Assembly (NCBI GenBank): GCA_964516865.1
Contig: CAZEXD010000023.1
Coordinates: 1-11,248 of the forward strand
From: CAZEXD01 sp964516865
Lineage (GTDB): Bacteria; Patescibacteriota; Minisyncoccia; Minisyncoccales; Staskawiczbacteraceae
DNA length: 11,248 nucleotides
Reading direction: 5' to 3'
The notes below the pieces were generated by a model. That model worked only from the letters and a program-made list of their open reading frames with translations. It had not been told where the DNA came from and searched no databases. Below, in pieces: positions 1 to 5,876 of this stretch (positions are counted from its first letter, which is position 1; the number at the start of each line of letters is the position of its first letter). Position numbers and translations under genes: made by a program.

Positions 1-67
1 GTTTGTAAATTAAATTCGGCAAAATGATTTCAAAAGTTTGAGAGGGTTTTAATTCCGGAGTTTTAAG

Positions 68-117
68 TTGGACACAAACTAAAAAGTCGCCCATTTGGCG
101 ACTTTATTCGTGTCCAA
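68..117 (-). terminator. Nested hairpin terminator (minus strand)
   Basis: Two nested perfect stems are visible: TTGGACAC (68-75) with GTGTCCAA (110-117), and AAAGTCGCC (83-91) with GGCGACTTT (97-105) around a 5-base loop. Read on the minus strand, the inner stem ends in a T run (complement of 81-85), as in a Rho-independent terminator. It lies just 3' of a partial tRNA copy at 120-142, as if it once ended that tRNA transcript. Confidence 0.7.
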
Positions 118-119
118 TC

Positions 120-142
120 TGGCTCCGGTGGTAGGATTCGAA
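120..142 (-). pseudogene. 3'-end fragment of tRNA-Asn
   Basis: These 23 bases are identical to the 3' end of the intact tRNA at 251-325: T-loop, 3' half of the T-stem, acceptor 3' strand, discriminator base and CCA. Identity stops in the T-loop, and the following bases (143-220) do not continue a tRNA. It may be an attachment-site-like duplication left by an integrated element, or the remnant of a second tRNA copy. It cannot make a functional tRNA alone. Confidence 0.7.
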
Positions 143-220
143 GAGTTGCCCGAAGGCATTGCCTCCTCGCTTCGCTCGTCGCAATTCGGAGAGTAGGTTC
201 TCAGCACACCACACAGAGCA
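143..220. other. Palindrome-rich filler between tRNA fragment and tRNA
   Basis: No gene is seen here. The stretch begins with CGAAGAGTTGC and later has GCAATTCG, an imperfect inverted repeat enclosing a GC-rich core with CTCGCTTCGCTCG-type alternation. It lies exactly where the tRNA copy at 120-142 loses similarity, so it looks inserted into, or recombined with, a tRNA T-loop. Confidence 0.4.
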
Positions 221-246
221 AAACAAAAACCCCATAAAAGGGGTTT
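221..246 (-). terminator. Terminator of tRNA-Asn
   Basis: AAACCCC (227-233) pairs with GGGGTTT (240-246) around ATAAAA. On the minus strand the hairpin is followed by TTTTTGTTT (complement of 221-229). It begins 5 bases after the tRNA CCA end, so it is the likely Rho-independent terminator of the tRNA gene. Confidence 0.8.
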
Positions 247-250
247 CGTT

Positions 251-325
251 TGGCTCCGGTGGTAGGATTCGAACCTACAACCATCTCCTTAACAGGGAGC
301 CGCTCTACCGTTGAGCTACACCGGA
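251..325 (-). tRNA. trnN: tRNA-Asn (anticodon GTT)
   Basis: The reverse complement folds as a complete cloverleaf. The acceptor 5' strand TCCGGTG pairs with CACCGGA, the D-stem GCTC with GAGC, and the T-stem GTAGG with CCTAC around TTCGAAT. The anticodon loop CTGTTAA carries GTT at plus-strand 291-293. CCA is encoded (plus TGG at 251-253). The anticodon stem has one G-A mismatch at its base; all other pairs look normal. It supplies asparaginyl-tRNA for AAC/AAU codons. It has its own terminator on the 3' side and partial copies of itself on both sides. Confidence 0.95.
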
Positions 326-362
326 ATAAAGCACCTATTTTTCTTAAAAAGTTTTTAGCAGA

Positions 363-409
363 ACAGGCCTACAACCATCTCTTTAACGGGCGTCTGCGCT
401 ACATCGGAT
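363..409 (-). pseudogene. Degenerate 5' part of a tRNA-Asn copy
   Basis: The segment matches the intact tRNA from the acceptor 5' side (ATCGGA against ACCGGA), through a damaged D-arm, to the anticodon AAC and the T-stem 5' half (CCTACAACCATCTC is shared exactly). About ten bases of the D-arm/anticodon-stem region are missing, and similarity ends at the T-stem. On the minus strand it lies upstream of the intact tRNA, while the matching 3' part lies downstream at 120-142. It is not expected to be functional. Confidence 0.65.
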
Positions 410-550
410 TGTTGGGTTTTTGTCCAATTTTATATTACTAAAAAGAAATAAAAGTTTCAAGATTGTTGTTGTTTTTATTTTTAAATGTTAAAATTTAAGA
501 TGGGAGGGTCGATTAAAAAATTTAATTATTTTTTTAACGTCATAATTCTT

Positions 551-946
551 ATGAAAGGATATATCTCCAATATTGAAAAGGAAACAATGGAAAACAATAA
601 TTTCCGCAAAGTGCTTTATACTGCAAAATACAGCCAATTAGTTGTGATGAGTTTGAAATCAAAAGAAGAGATAGGGGAGGAGGTTCATACTTTGGATCAA
701 TTTATTAGAATTGAAAAAGGGAGGGGACAGGCGATTATAGACGGCGTTGTTCATGAGGTGGAGGATGATTTTGCTATTGTTATTCCAGCCGGGGCAAAAC
801 ACAATATTGTTAATACTTCGAACGAAGAAATGAAACTTTATACCATTTATTCTCCGCCTGAACACAAAGATAAGGTTATTCATCAGACCAAAGAAGAGGC
901 GATGGCTGATACCGAAGACCACTTTGACTGCAAGACCAGCGAATAG
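551..946 (+). CDS. Cupin domain protein (131 aa)
   Basis: This is a small single-domain beta-barrel protein of the Cupin_2 type, a fold that usually binds one metal ion. Motif 1 is around residues 42-59 (G42, H46, Q50, E55, G59), with fewer His than the classical motif. Motif 2 is clear: P79-x-G81-x2-H84-x3-N88. The segment FRKVLYTAKYSQLVVMSL is typical of stand-alone cupins of this size in CPR and other anaerobic bacteria. The frame is open from 485, but family members start near MKGY, so ATG 551 is preferred; the upstream AT-rich extension looks non-coding. No Shine-Dalgarno is seen. The gene stands alone and ends before a strong terminator. Substrate unknown; cupins of this type may be sugar or small-molecule binding or stress proteins. 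Confidence 0.85.
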   Translation: MKGYISNIEKETMENNNFRKVLYTAKYSQLVVMSLKSKEEIGEEVHTLDQFIRIEKGRGQAIIDGVVHEVEDDFAIVIPAGAKHNIVNTSNEEMKLYTIYSPPEHKDKVIHQTKEEAMADTEDHFDCKTSE

Positions 947-964
947 GTTTTAATTTATTTTTTT

Positions 965-993
965 CCCGCCCCGCTATTTAGCGGGGCGGGTTT
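965..993. terminator. GC-rich terminator after the cupin gene
   Basis: CCCGCCCCGC (965-974) pairs perfectly with GCGGGGCGGG (981-990) around TATTTA. It is flanked by T runs on the left and TTTG on the right. It is the strongest hairpin in the first kilobase and ends the cupin transcript. Confidence 0.8.
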
Positions 994-1111
994 GTTGGCC
1001 GCCGAGTTTATTGAGTTTAAATCCGAGCTTAATTTAAAAAACCTTATTTGCTTTTATTTTTTAAAAGATATATAGAATAGGTAGGATATGTAAAAAAATA
1101 AAAGAGTAAAA

Positions 1112-1270
1112 ATGACAGGCAAAAAAACAGTCCGTGTGGTTGAAAATGCTAAAAAAATGGTTAGAAAAAAAGAAAAAGAGAAAAGAAAAAATAAACGAAA
1201 AGAGATAAGTACGGAAAATCAGAAAACCGCAAAAAAAACACTTGATATCGTTATTTTGAATGAGGGGTAG
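1112..1270 (+). CDS. Lysine-rich small basic protein (52 aa)
   Basis: ATG 1112 opens a 52-codon frame ending with TAG at 1268-1270. The product starts MTGKKTVRVVENAKKMVRKK and continues with a run of Lys, Arg and Glu (about residues 17-31). It ends in a short hydrophobic segment (LDIVILNEG). The charge pattern suggests a mostly helical, nucleic-acid- or ribosome-associated peptide, but no family is recognised. A weak AGAG lies 5 bases before the start. The frame sits alone between the cupin terminator and the rsmI promoter. It could also be a chance frame in A-rich DNA; the absence of in-frame stops and the clear polar/hydrophobic order favour a gene only modestly. Confidence 0.45.
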   Translation: MTGKKTVRVVENAKKMVRKKEKEKRKNKRKEISTENQKTAKKTLDIVILNEG

Positions 1271-1285
1271 AGAACTCTACGGTTA

Positions 1286-1314
1286 TTGAAAGATATTTTT
1301 TAAATTTTTATATT
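1286..1314 (+). promoter_or_regulatory. Sigma70-type promoter of rsmI
   Basis: TTGAAA (1286-1291) and TATATT (1309-1314) are separated by 17 bases, placing the start of transcription near 1321, about 13 bases before the rsmI ATG. The match is good but lies in AT-rich DNA, where chance matches are common. Confidence 0.5.
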
Positions 1315-1333
1315 TTAAAAATTTTAAAACCAT

Positions 1334-2014
1334 ATGGGAATTATTTACATTGTCGGTACGCCGATAGGGAATTTAAAGGATATTACTTTGAGGGCGCTGG
1401 ATGTTTTTAGAGAAGTTGACTTTATTTTATGCGAAGACACCAGAAATACGGCAAAACTTCTTTTTCATTATGGAATTAAAAAACCGATGGTGAGTTATCA
1501 TCAGCATAGCAGGTTGCAAAAAACAGATTATATTATCGGCCTTTTGTCCGAAGGCAAGAAACTGGCATTAGTCTCCGACGCCGGCACGCCGGGGATTTCC
1601 GATCCGGGGAATAAACTTATAGAACAAATTTTGTCAAAAAAACCAGAGACAAAAATTATTTCCATTCCTGGCCCCGCGGCGCTAACTGCGGCAGCGAGTG
1701 TTTCTGGTTTTCCAACCAACAAGTTTTTATTTTTGGGTTTTCCTCCATCTAAAAATAAAAGAAATAATTTTTTTCAAGAAATTGCCGATTCCAAACACGC
1801 GGTAATTTTTTACGAATCGCCATTTCGGATTGTTAAAACATTGGAGGACTTAAAAAAAATATCCTCAAACTTGGAAATAGTTGTTTGTCGGGAGATAAGT
1901 AAAAAATTTGAAACAATTTATCGAGGAAAAGTTGTTGAGATTTTGGAGATATTTAAAAAAGAAAAACCGCGAGGAGAGTTTACAATAGTGGTAAAGCCCA
2001 ATTTTAAGAAATAA
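1334..2014 (+). CDS. rsmI: 16S rRNA 2'-O-methyltransferase RsmI
   Basis: RsmI methylates the 2'-O of C1402 in 16S rRNA using S-adenosylmethionine, helping decoding at the P site. The tetrapyrrole-methylase fold is clear: VGTPIGNLKD at residues 7-16, CEDTRNT at 33-39, LVSDAGTPGISDPG at 79-92, IPGPAA at 111-116, and the C-terminal strand RGEFTIVV. At 226 residues it is shorter than the about 285-residue enterobacterial protein and lacks the C-terminal helical extension, a form common in reduced genomes. The start ATG lies in ACCATATGGG with no Shine-Dalgarno; the conserved GIIYIVGTPIGN follows at once, so the start is firm. It is transcribed alone between its own promoter and a palindromic terminator. 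Confidence 0.95.
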   Translation: MGIIYIVGTPIGNLKDITLRALDVFREVDFILCEDTRNTAKLLFHYGIKKPMVSYHQHSRLQKTDYIIGLLSEGKKLALVSDAGTPGISDPGNKLIEQILSKKPETKIISIPGPAALTAAASVSGFPTNKFLFLGFPPSKNKRNNFFQEIADSKHAVIFYESPFRIVKTLEDLKKISSNLEIVVCREISKKFETIYRGKVVEILEIFKKEKPRGEFTIVVKPNFKK

Positions 2015-2049
2015 AAAAACACGCTCGATGTACATCGAGCGTGTTTTTT
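2014..2049. terminator. Bidirectional terminator between rsmI and the zinc protein
   Basis: This is a perfect palindrome centred on TGTACA: CACGCTCGATG (2020-2030) pairs with CATCGAGCGTG (2033-2043), flanked by A6 on the left and T7 on the right. Stem plus T runs on both strands make it a textbook bidirectional terminator. It serves rsmI (plus) and the convergent gene ending at 2053 (minus). Confidence 0.9.
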
Positions 2050-2052
2050 TAA

Positions 2053-2241
2053 TTAACGACCAAACCTTGGCGGTCTCTTTTTTGCCCAGCATTCTCGACA
2101 ATAAATAGGTCTGTCGGGGGCTGGCTCAAAGGGGAGTTCGGTTATAGCGGCTCCGCACTCTGAACATTTCCAATCGCCTTTTATCATTTGTTTTGGCGCA
2201 AAGTTTCCGCGGGGCTTATCGTCAAATTTTTTGAAAACCAT
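2053..2241 (-). CDS. Mini zinc-binding protein with CxxC...CxxC (62 aa)
   Basis: The product has four cysteines in two CxxC knuckles: C26-S-E-C29 and C48-R-E-C51, separated by 18 residues, matching the small zinc-ribbon family often annotated as CxxC-x17-CxxC domain proteins. The segment PDRPIYCRECW between the knuckles is typical. The N-terminus (VFKKFDDKPRGNF) and the C-terminus (KKRPPRFGR) are basic, suggesting RNA or DNA contact; function is unknown. ATG at 2239-2241 is the only reasonable start. The gene converges on rsmI and shares its terminator. Upstream (2242-2430) lie two long hairpins that would be in, or next to, its leader. Confidence 0.85.
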   Translation of the reverse strand: MVFKKFDDKPRGNFAPKQMIKGDWKCSECGAAITELPFEPAPDRPIYCRECWAKKRPPRFGR

Positions 2242-2270
2242 ATATATTTATAACTTTTCTAAATAAATAA

Positions 2271-2326
2271 AACGACCTTTGGCCTTCAATAATTTTTGAT
2301 TTTATTGAAGAGACTACTAAGTCGTT
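2271..2326. other. Hairpin A of the tandem structured block
   Basis: The outer stem AACGAC (2271-2276) pairs with GTCGTT (2321-2326); the inner stem CTTCAATAA (2284-2292) pairs with TTATTGAAG (2302-2310). Read on the minus strand, the outer stem is followed by a T-rich run (TTATTTATTTAG), so it could act as a terminator or attenuator in front of the zinc protein gene. On the plus strand it is followed by the repeat block at 2310-2336. Confidence 0.5.
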
Positions 2327-2336
2327 CTACTTATTT
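2310..2336. repeat. Direct repeat copy 1 (GAGACTACTAAG...ACTTATTT)
   Basis: GAGACTACTAAG (2310-2321), 7 bases, then ACTTATTT (2329-2336). The same arrangement recurs at 2398-2425 with one mismatch in the 12-base part, an 8-base gap and an identical 8-base part. Each copy begins at the 3' edge of a hairpin. Confidence 0.6.
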
Positions 2337-2338
2337 TT

Positions 2339-2400
2339 CTCCTTCTAATTTTAGACAAGAGCAATTGCTCAAAAATTAAATTGTCCAAAATTAGAAGGAG
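2339..2400. other. Hairpin B: 20-pair stem-loop
   Basis: CTCCTTCTAATTTT (2339-2352) pairs perfectly with AAAATTAGAAGGAG (2387-2400). After one mismatch, GACAA (2354-2358) pairs with TTGTC (2381-2385). The loop contains its own palindrome GAGCAATTGCTC (2359-2370). No T run follows directly on either strand, so it is not a simple terminator. It looks like a structured RNA element or a protein-binding inverted repeat. Confidence 0.6.
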
Positions 2401-2425
2401 ACTATTAAGATACCTCGACTTATTT
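2398..2425. repeat. Direct repeat copy 2 (GAGACTATTAAG...ACTTATTT)
   Basis: Second copy of the block described at 2310-2336, again beginning at the 3' end of a hairpin stem. The two copies are 88-89 bases apart, although the hairpins in front of them have unrelated sequence. Confidence 0.6.
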
Positions 2426-2567
2426 GTCCGGGTTAATTATATATTATTATTGAAGGTTAGTCAACAATTTGCTAAACTTAAGAAAAATCTTTTGCTTTTA
2501 AATTTAAAAAGAACTAATCGTATCTTTAAAAATGATTAGGGTCGTTTTTGGAGAATATTAGGAATCA

Positions 2568-3515
2568 ATGAAAAAAGCAATTTTTATTTTCTTTTTTTTA
2601 ATTCTCGTTATTTTAATTTTGGTTAGCGGGTGGCTTGTTTTACGCAATTATTTTTTAAAACCGAATTTTTCCAAGATTGCCAACTTTGAAGATTGCGTTT
2701 CTGCTGGTTATCCAGTTTTGGAATCTTATCCGCGGCAATGTAAAACAAAAGATGGGCAGACTTTTTCAGAAGATATTGGCAATGAATTGGAAAAAATGGA
2801 TTTAATAAGAATCGAAAATCCACGGCCAAATCAGACAATAACAAGCCCACTAATTATTAAAGGAGAAGCGCGCGGTTATTGGTTTTTTGAAGCATCTTTT
2901 CCGCTTAAAATGTTAGACGGAAACGGAAATTTGGTTGCCCAAGGCATTGCCCAAGCAAAAAAAGAATGGATGACCAGCGATTTCGTTCCTTTTGAAGCGG
3001 TTTTAGAATTTGAAAACCCCAAAACAAAAAAGGGATTGTTAATTTTGGAAAAAAACAATCCTTCTGGATTGGCAGAACATAGCGATGAATTGAGGGTGCC
3101 AGTTTACTTTAACCAAGAGCCGTCAAAAAAAATCACTATTAAAGTATTTTTCAATAACAGCAAAATGGATTCGGAATTCTCTTGTAATAAAGTTTTTCCT
3201 GTTGAACGAAAAATTCCAAAAACATTAGCAGTGGCAAGGGCTGCTTTGGAAGAATTGTTAAAGGGGCCCACCGAGCAAGAAAAATTAGAAGGATTTTTAA
3301 CTAGCATAAATTCGGGAGTAAAAATTCAGAGTTTAAATATAGAAAATGGTTTGGCAAAAGTTGATTTTGACGAGCGGTTAGAATATCAAGTAGGCGGTTC
3401 GTGTAGGGTTTCGGCAATCAGGGCGCAAATTACAGAGACCTTAAAACAATTTCCAACAGTTGATAATGTAATTATTTCAATAAACGGTCGGACTGAAGAT
3501 ATATTACAGCCCTAA
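2568..3515 (+). CDS. Membrane-anchored Gmad2 + GerMN domain protein (315 aa)
   Basis: The N-terminus is a single hydrophobic segment (about residues 4-25) after MKK, an uncleaved anchor or signal peptide that puts the rest outside the membrane. A Cys-bearing motif follows (C43-VSAGYPVLESYPRQ-C58), which I associate with many CPR surface proteins. Next is a Gmad2 immunoglobulin-like domain, about residues 80-183 (IENPRPNQTITSPL, GEARGYWFFEASFP). The C-terminal half, about 188-312, is a GerMN domain (VARAALEELLKGPT, GLAKVDFDERL, TVDNVIISINGR). GerMN/Gmad2 proteins are cell-surface proteins first named from spore germination but widespread in non-sporulators; the exact role here is unknown. AGGA at 2560-2563 lies 4 bases before ATG 2568. 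It stands before tgt on the same strand, 106 bases apart. Confidence 0.88.
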   Translation: MKKAIFIFFFLILVILILVSGWLVLRNYFLKPNFSKIANFEDCVSAGYPVLESYPRQCKTKDGQTFSEDIGNELEKMDLIRIENPRPNQTITSPLIIKGEARGYWFFEASFPLKMLDGNGNLVAQGIAQAKKEWMTSDFVPFEAVLEFENPKTKKGLLILEKNNPSGLAEHSDELRVPVYFNQEPSKKITIKVFFNNSKMDSEFSCNKVFPVERKIPKTLAVARAALEELLKGPTEQEKLEGFLTSINSGVKIQSLNIENGLAKVDFDERLEYQVGGSCRVSAIRAQITETLKQFPTVDNVIISINGRTEDILQP

Positions 3516-3525
3516 AAAGGGTTGA

Positions 3526-3587
3526 AAAGACCAAAAAGCCAAAGACCAAAAGCCAAAGACCAAATTAAAAATTGCAAAGACCAAAAC
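3526..3587. repeat. AAAGACC short-unit repeat
   Basis: AAAGACC occurs four times (3526, 3541, 3555, 3576), mostly in the frame AAAGACCAAAAGCC, in the spacer between the GerMN gene and tgt. This resembles degenerate low-complexity spacers common in CPR genomes. No coding or CRISPR structure is seen: units are 14-21 bases apart without conserved spacers. Confidence 0.7.
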
Positions 3588-3621
3588 GCAATTATCAATT
3601 TTCAAAATTTTCAAATAATCC

Positions 3622-4761
3622 GTGAATTTTAAAATTCTAAAAAAATCAAAAAAGAGTAAGGCGCGCCTCGGAGTTTTAAGTACGGAACATGGAGTTGTTG
3701 AAACTCCGTGTTTGGTTCCGGTGGCGACGCAGGCGGTTGTCAAAACTTTAACCAGCGAAGAGGTTAAACAAACCAAATCGCAAATTCTCATTTGTAACAC
3801 TTTCCATTTGCATTTAAAACCGGGCGAAGAAATTGTAAAATCAGCAGGTGGACTCCATAGATTTATGAATTGGCCGAAACCATTGATGACTGATTCCGGA
3901 GGTTTTCAAGTTTTTTCTCTTGGATTCGGAAAAGATTTTGGCATGACAAAAGTTTTGAGTAGGGGCATAGAAAATAAGAAGACAATTGGTGAATCGCATC
4001 AACCAAAGTCAGTAAAAATTACCAAAGACGGAGTTTTTTTTCGCTCTCCATTAAACGGAGATGAATTATTTATCGGACCAAAAGAGTCAATAAAAATACA
4101 GGAAAAATTGGGTGCAGATATTATTTTTGCTTTTGACGAATGCCCGCCGCCACTGGCTGATTATAATTACATTAAGAAATCTTTAGAAAGAACTCACAGA
4201 TGGGCAAAAATTTGTTTAGAAATAAAAAAGAGCAATCAGGCACTTTTCGGTATCGTCCAGGGTTCAAGATTTAAAGATTTAAGAATAGAAAGCGCAAGGT
4301 TTATTGGCTCGTTGGATTTTGAGGGGTTTGGAATTGGCGGCGAGTTTGGCATTAACAATAAAGAAATGGCAAAAATGATTGAATGGGTAATTAAAGAACT
4401 GCCGGAAGAAAAACCAAGACATCTTTTGGGAGTAGGTTATTTGAAAGATATAGAATTGATTGTAAAATCTGGTATTGATTTTTTTGATTGCACGGTGCCA
4501 ACCCATTATGCCAGGCGAGGAATTGCTTTTGTTAGTCAGGGAACATTAAATTTGATGCAGTCAAAATTTTTAAAATCAAAAGAACCGCTAGATAAAAAAT
4601 GCGATTGTTTCGTCTGTCAAAATTACCAAAGAAATTATATTGCTCATTTGTTAAGAGCAAAAGAAATCACGGCTTTAAAACTTCTTACTTTTCACAACCT
4701 TTACTTTTTTAATGATTTCGTGGAAAAAATCAGAAAAGAAATAAAACTTGATAAAATTTGA
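3622..4761 (+). CDS. tgt: tRNA-guanine transglycosylase Tgt
   Basis: Tgt exchanges guanine-34 for preQ1 in tRNAs with GUN anticodons, in queuosine synthesis; the tRNA-Asn(GTT) in this window would be a substrate. Catalytic residues are visible: D91 in LMTDSGGFQVFSL and the nucleophile D289 in FFDC. The zinc site is C327-x-C329-x2-C332 with H358 (LLTFH). At 379 residues the length is normal, but about 25 residues (roughly 101-130) are inserted after FSL relative to the enterobacterial enzyme. The tRNA-contact motif reads PTHYARRG where PTRNARNG is usual. The start is GTG 3622 without a Shine-Dalgarno; no ATG lies upstream, and the family core begins within 20 residues. No other queuosine gene is in the window. 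Confidence 0.95.
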   Translation: MNFKILKKSKKSKARLGVLSTEHGVVETPCLVPVATQAVVKTLTSEEVKQTKSQILICNTFHLHLKPGEEIVKSAGGLHRFMNWPKPLMTDSGGFQVFSLGFGKDFGMTKVLSRGIENKKTIGESHQPKSVKITKDGVFFRSPLNGDELFIGPKESIKIQEKLGADIIFAFDECPPPLADYNYIKKSLERTHRWAKICLEIKKSNQALFGIVQGSRFKDLRIESARFIGSLDFEGFGIGGEFGINNKEMAKMIEWVIKELPEEKPRHLLGVGYLKDIELIVKSGIDFFDCTVPTHYARRGIAFVSQGTLNLMQSKFLKSKEPLDKKCDCFVCQNYQRNYIAHLLRAKEITALKLLTFHNLYFFNDFVEKIRKEIKLDKI

Positions 4762-4779
4762 TAAATGTTTATTTATCAA
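4758..4779. other. Palindrome over the tgt stop codon
   Basis: TTGATAAAT (4758-4766) and ATTTATCAA (4771-4779) form a perfect 9-pair inverted repeat with loop GTTT. The tgt TGA lies inside the left arm. No T run follows, so terminator activity is doubtful. A TATAAT at 4783-4788 just behind it could be a -10 box for the broken gene at 4824, with TTGATA (4758-4763) as a poorly spaced (19) -35 box. Confidence 0.4.
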
Positions 4780-4823
4780 TATTATAATTAAAAAAGAAAA
4801 ATTAATTTAAATCACAAAAATAT

Positions 4824-5638
4824 ATGTCTAACAAATTTAAAACTAACATAGGGAGCGGTTTTGAATAAGTCGTGGTGGGAGGATTTCAATGTGCTTTGTC
4901 CGAAGTTGACTCGCTGAACATTATAAAACCAAAGCCTGACCCCCAAACGGGAAAAATAGAACAACTACATATAATATTGCCTCATTATCGGGAAGGAAAA
5001 TTATATACTACCACATTGACATTGACAAAAGATGGCGAATTAAGCGGCGAATTACCACTATTTTAATTTTGGAAAAACCTCTGTTTTGGAAGAATTTCTT
5101 AATACCATAGAGAATATTAATCTTCCATTTTTTGAGCAAGTTGATGACAAGTTGTTGCCGTCCGGACAAGGAGAGAAAAAAGAAAAAAGGGAGGAGGGGG
5201 TGGTAGAAAGACCGAAAATTAGACATTTACAAGAAGAATTGATAGACCCTAAACGGATAGACTTTATGGTAAATCAACCCCGGGTTTTGTTCGGAATTGT
5301 AGGTATTAATTCCGGCTTCAAAGGATATTATGGTTTTGTTTTTCCCAAGTTTGTTGTTTTTTGAAAGCAGAAAAATAGGAAATGTCGCTTATTTTGTACC
5401 GCTTGAGCATGAAATTAGTGTTAATGCCGAAAGATTTAAACTTTTCCCACAAAGAAGAATGAGAAAAGAAGAAAGGCTAAAATTTTTAGAAAAAAATTGG
5501 CCGCCTATTGCTCATCTTACAAAACCAGAAGCAAAAGAAAGAATGGGCGCTTTTAGAATAATACATTCTGGGAGGTGGGAAGATTGGACCAAGCGAATGC
5601 AAGAAGAAACAAACAAGAGGATAGAAAGCAAAAACTAA
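4824..5638 (+). pseudogene. Unknown gene broken by four frame changes (about 270 codons)
   Basis: Coding signal continues across frames from ATG 4824 to TAA 5636-5638. MSNKFKTNIGSG runs to an in-frame TAA at 4866. Dropping one T from the run 4859-4862 continues as NKSWWEDFNVLCPKL. A missing base between about 4890 and 4917 leads into LNIIKPKPDPQTGKIEQL, which stops at TAA 5064. Dropping one T from 5061-5064 gives NFGKTSVLEEFLNTIENI. After TGA 5362, dropping one T from 5357-5362 joins to FESRKIGNVAYFVPLEHE and reads to the end. The restored protein would be about 270 residues: a lysine-rich charged linker near the middle (QGEKKEKREEG) and a C-terminal region with GNVAYF and FRIIHSGRW. I do not recognise the family. 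It is either a decaying gene or a locally error-rich assembly; other genes with long T runs in the window are intact. Confidence 0.75.
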
Positions 5639-5670
5639 AAAGAAGAAAATTGACATAAAACAAAGAAAAT

Positions 5671-5698
5671 TTGACACAATATTTTGCTGTGATAGTAT
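5671..5698 (+). promoter_or_regulatory. Promoter of the Cys-rich small gene
   Basis: TTGACA at 5671-5676 and TAGTAT at 5693-5698 are separated by 16 bases. A second TTGACA lies at 5650-5655, 21 bases upstream, two helical turns away. The gene start is 50 bases downstream of the -10 box, leaving a leader of about 40 bases. Confidence 0.5.
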
Positions 5699-5747
5699 TA
5701 AATTACCCTTAAAGGTCGCGAATTAAATTAATCTAATAAAAATCACT

Positions 5748-5864
5748 ATGAGCAAAGGTTGTTGCTGTTCTGAAAAATCTAAATGCGTTTGCCCGAATTG
5801 CGGAAAACCATGTGAAGAATGTACTTGCGAAGATGGTGAAAATGAAGGTGGAAAAGAAGAATAG
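5748..5864 (+). CDS. Cys-rich 38-aa protein (metal-binding or metallothionein-like)
   Basis: ATG 5748 opens 38 codons ending at TAG 5862-5864. Nine of the first 27 residues are cysteines (5, 6, 7, 13, 15, 18, 22, 25, 27), including CCC, CxC and CxxC clusters: SKGCCCSEKSKCVCPNCGK. The C-terminus is acidic (CEDGENEGGKEE). Such density fits binding of zinc, copper or another soft metal, as in metallothionein-like peptides; the CPNCGKPCEEC part also resembles a half zinc ribbon. No family is assigned. It has a plausible promoter and a clear terminator (5877-5908), so it looks like a self-contained gene. No Shine-Dalgarno is seen. Confidence 0.75.
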   Translation: MSKGCCCSEKSKCVCPNCGKPCEECTCEDGENEGGKEE

Positions 5865-5876
5865 CGTTTAGGTCAA

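Larger units (their letters stand above)
2242..2567. other. Gene-free intergenic region with structured block
   Basis: No coding region is supported. The left two thirds hold the two hairpins and their repeated flanks. The rest (2430-2513) is AT-rich and plain. Just before the next gene, CTAATC (2514-2519) can pair with GATTAG (2534-2539), followed by GTCGTTTTT, a weak terminator-like hairpin in the leader of the 2568 gene. Confidence 0.6.

Noticed and set aside
1..67. Possible end of a gene at the left edge
   Set aside because: No frame on either strand gives a recognisable protein end; stops occur early in the frames checked.
250..441. Open frame of 63 codons across the tRNA region on the plus strand
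   Set aside because: It runs antisense through the intact tRNA-Asn and a tRNA fragment; the apparent protein similarity to other bacteria would come from antisense tRNA translation.
659..922. Minus-strand open frame of 87 codons opposite the cupin gene
   Set aside because: It lies fully opposite a clear cupin gene, is rich in Asn, Phe and Arg as expected for a shadow frame, and has no start signal.
3526..3587. AAAGACC repeats as a possible CRISPR array
   Set aside because: Units are seven bases, spaced 14-21 bases without unique spacers of constant length; it is low-complexity spacer DNA.
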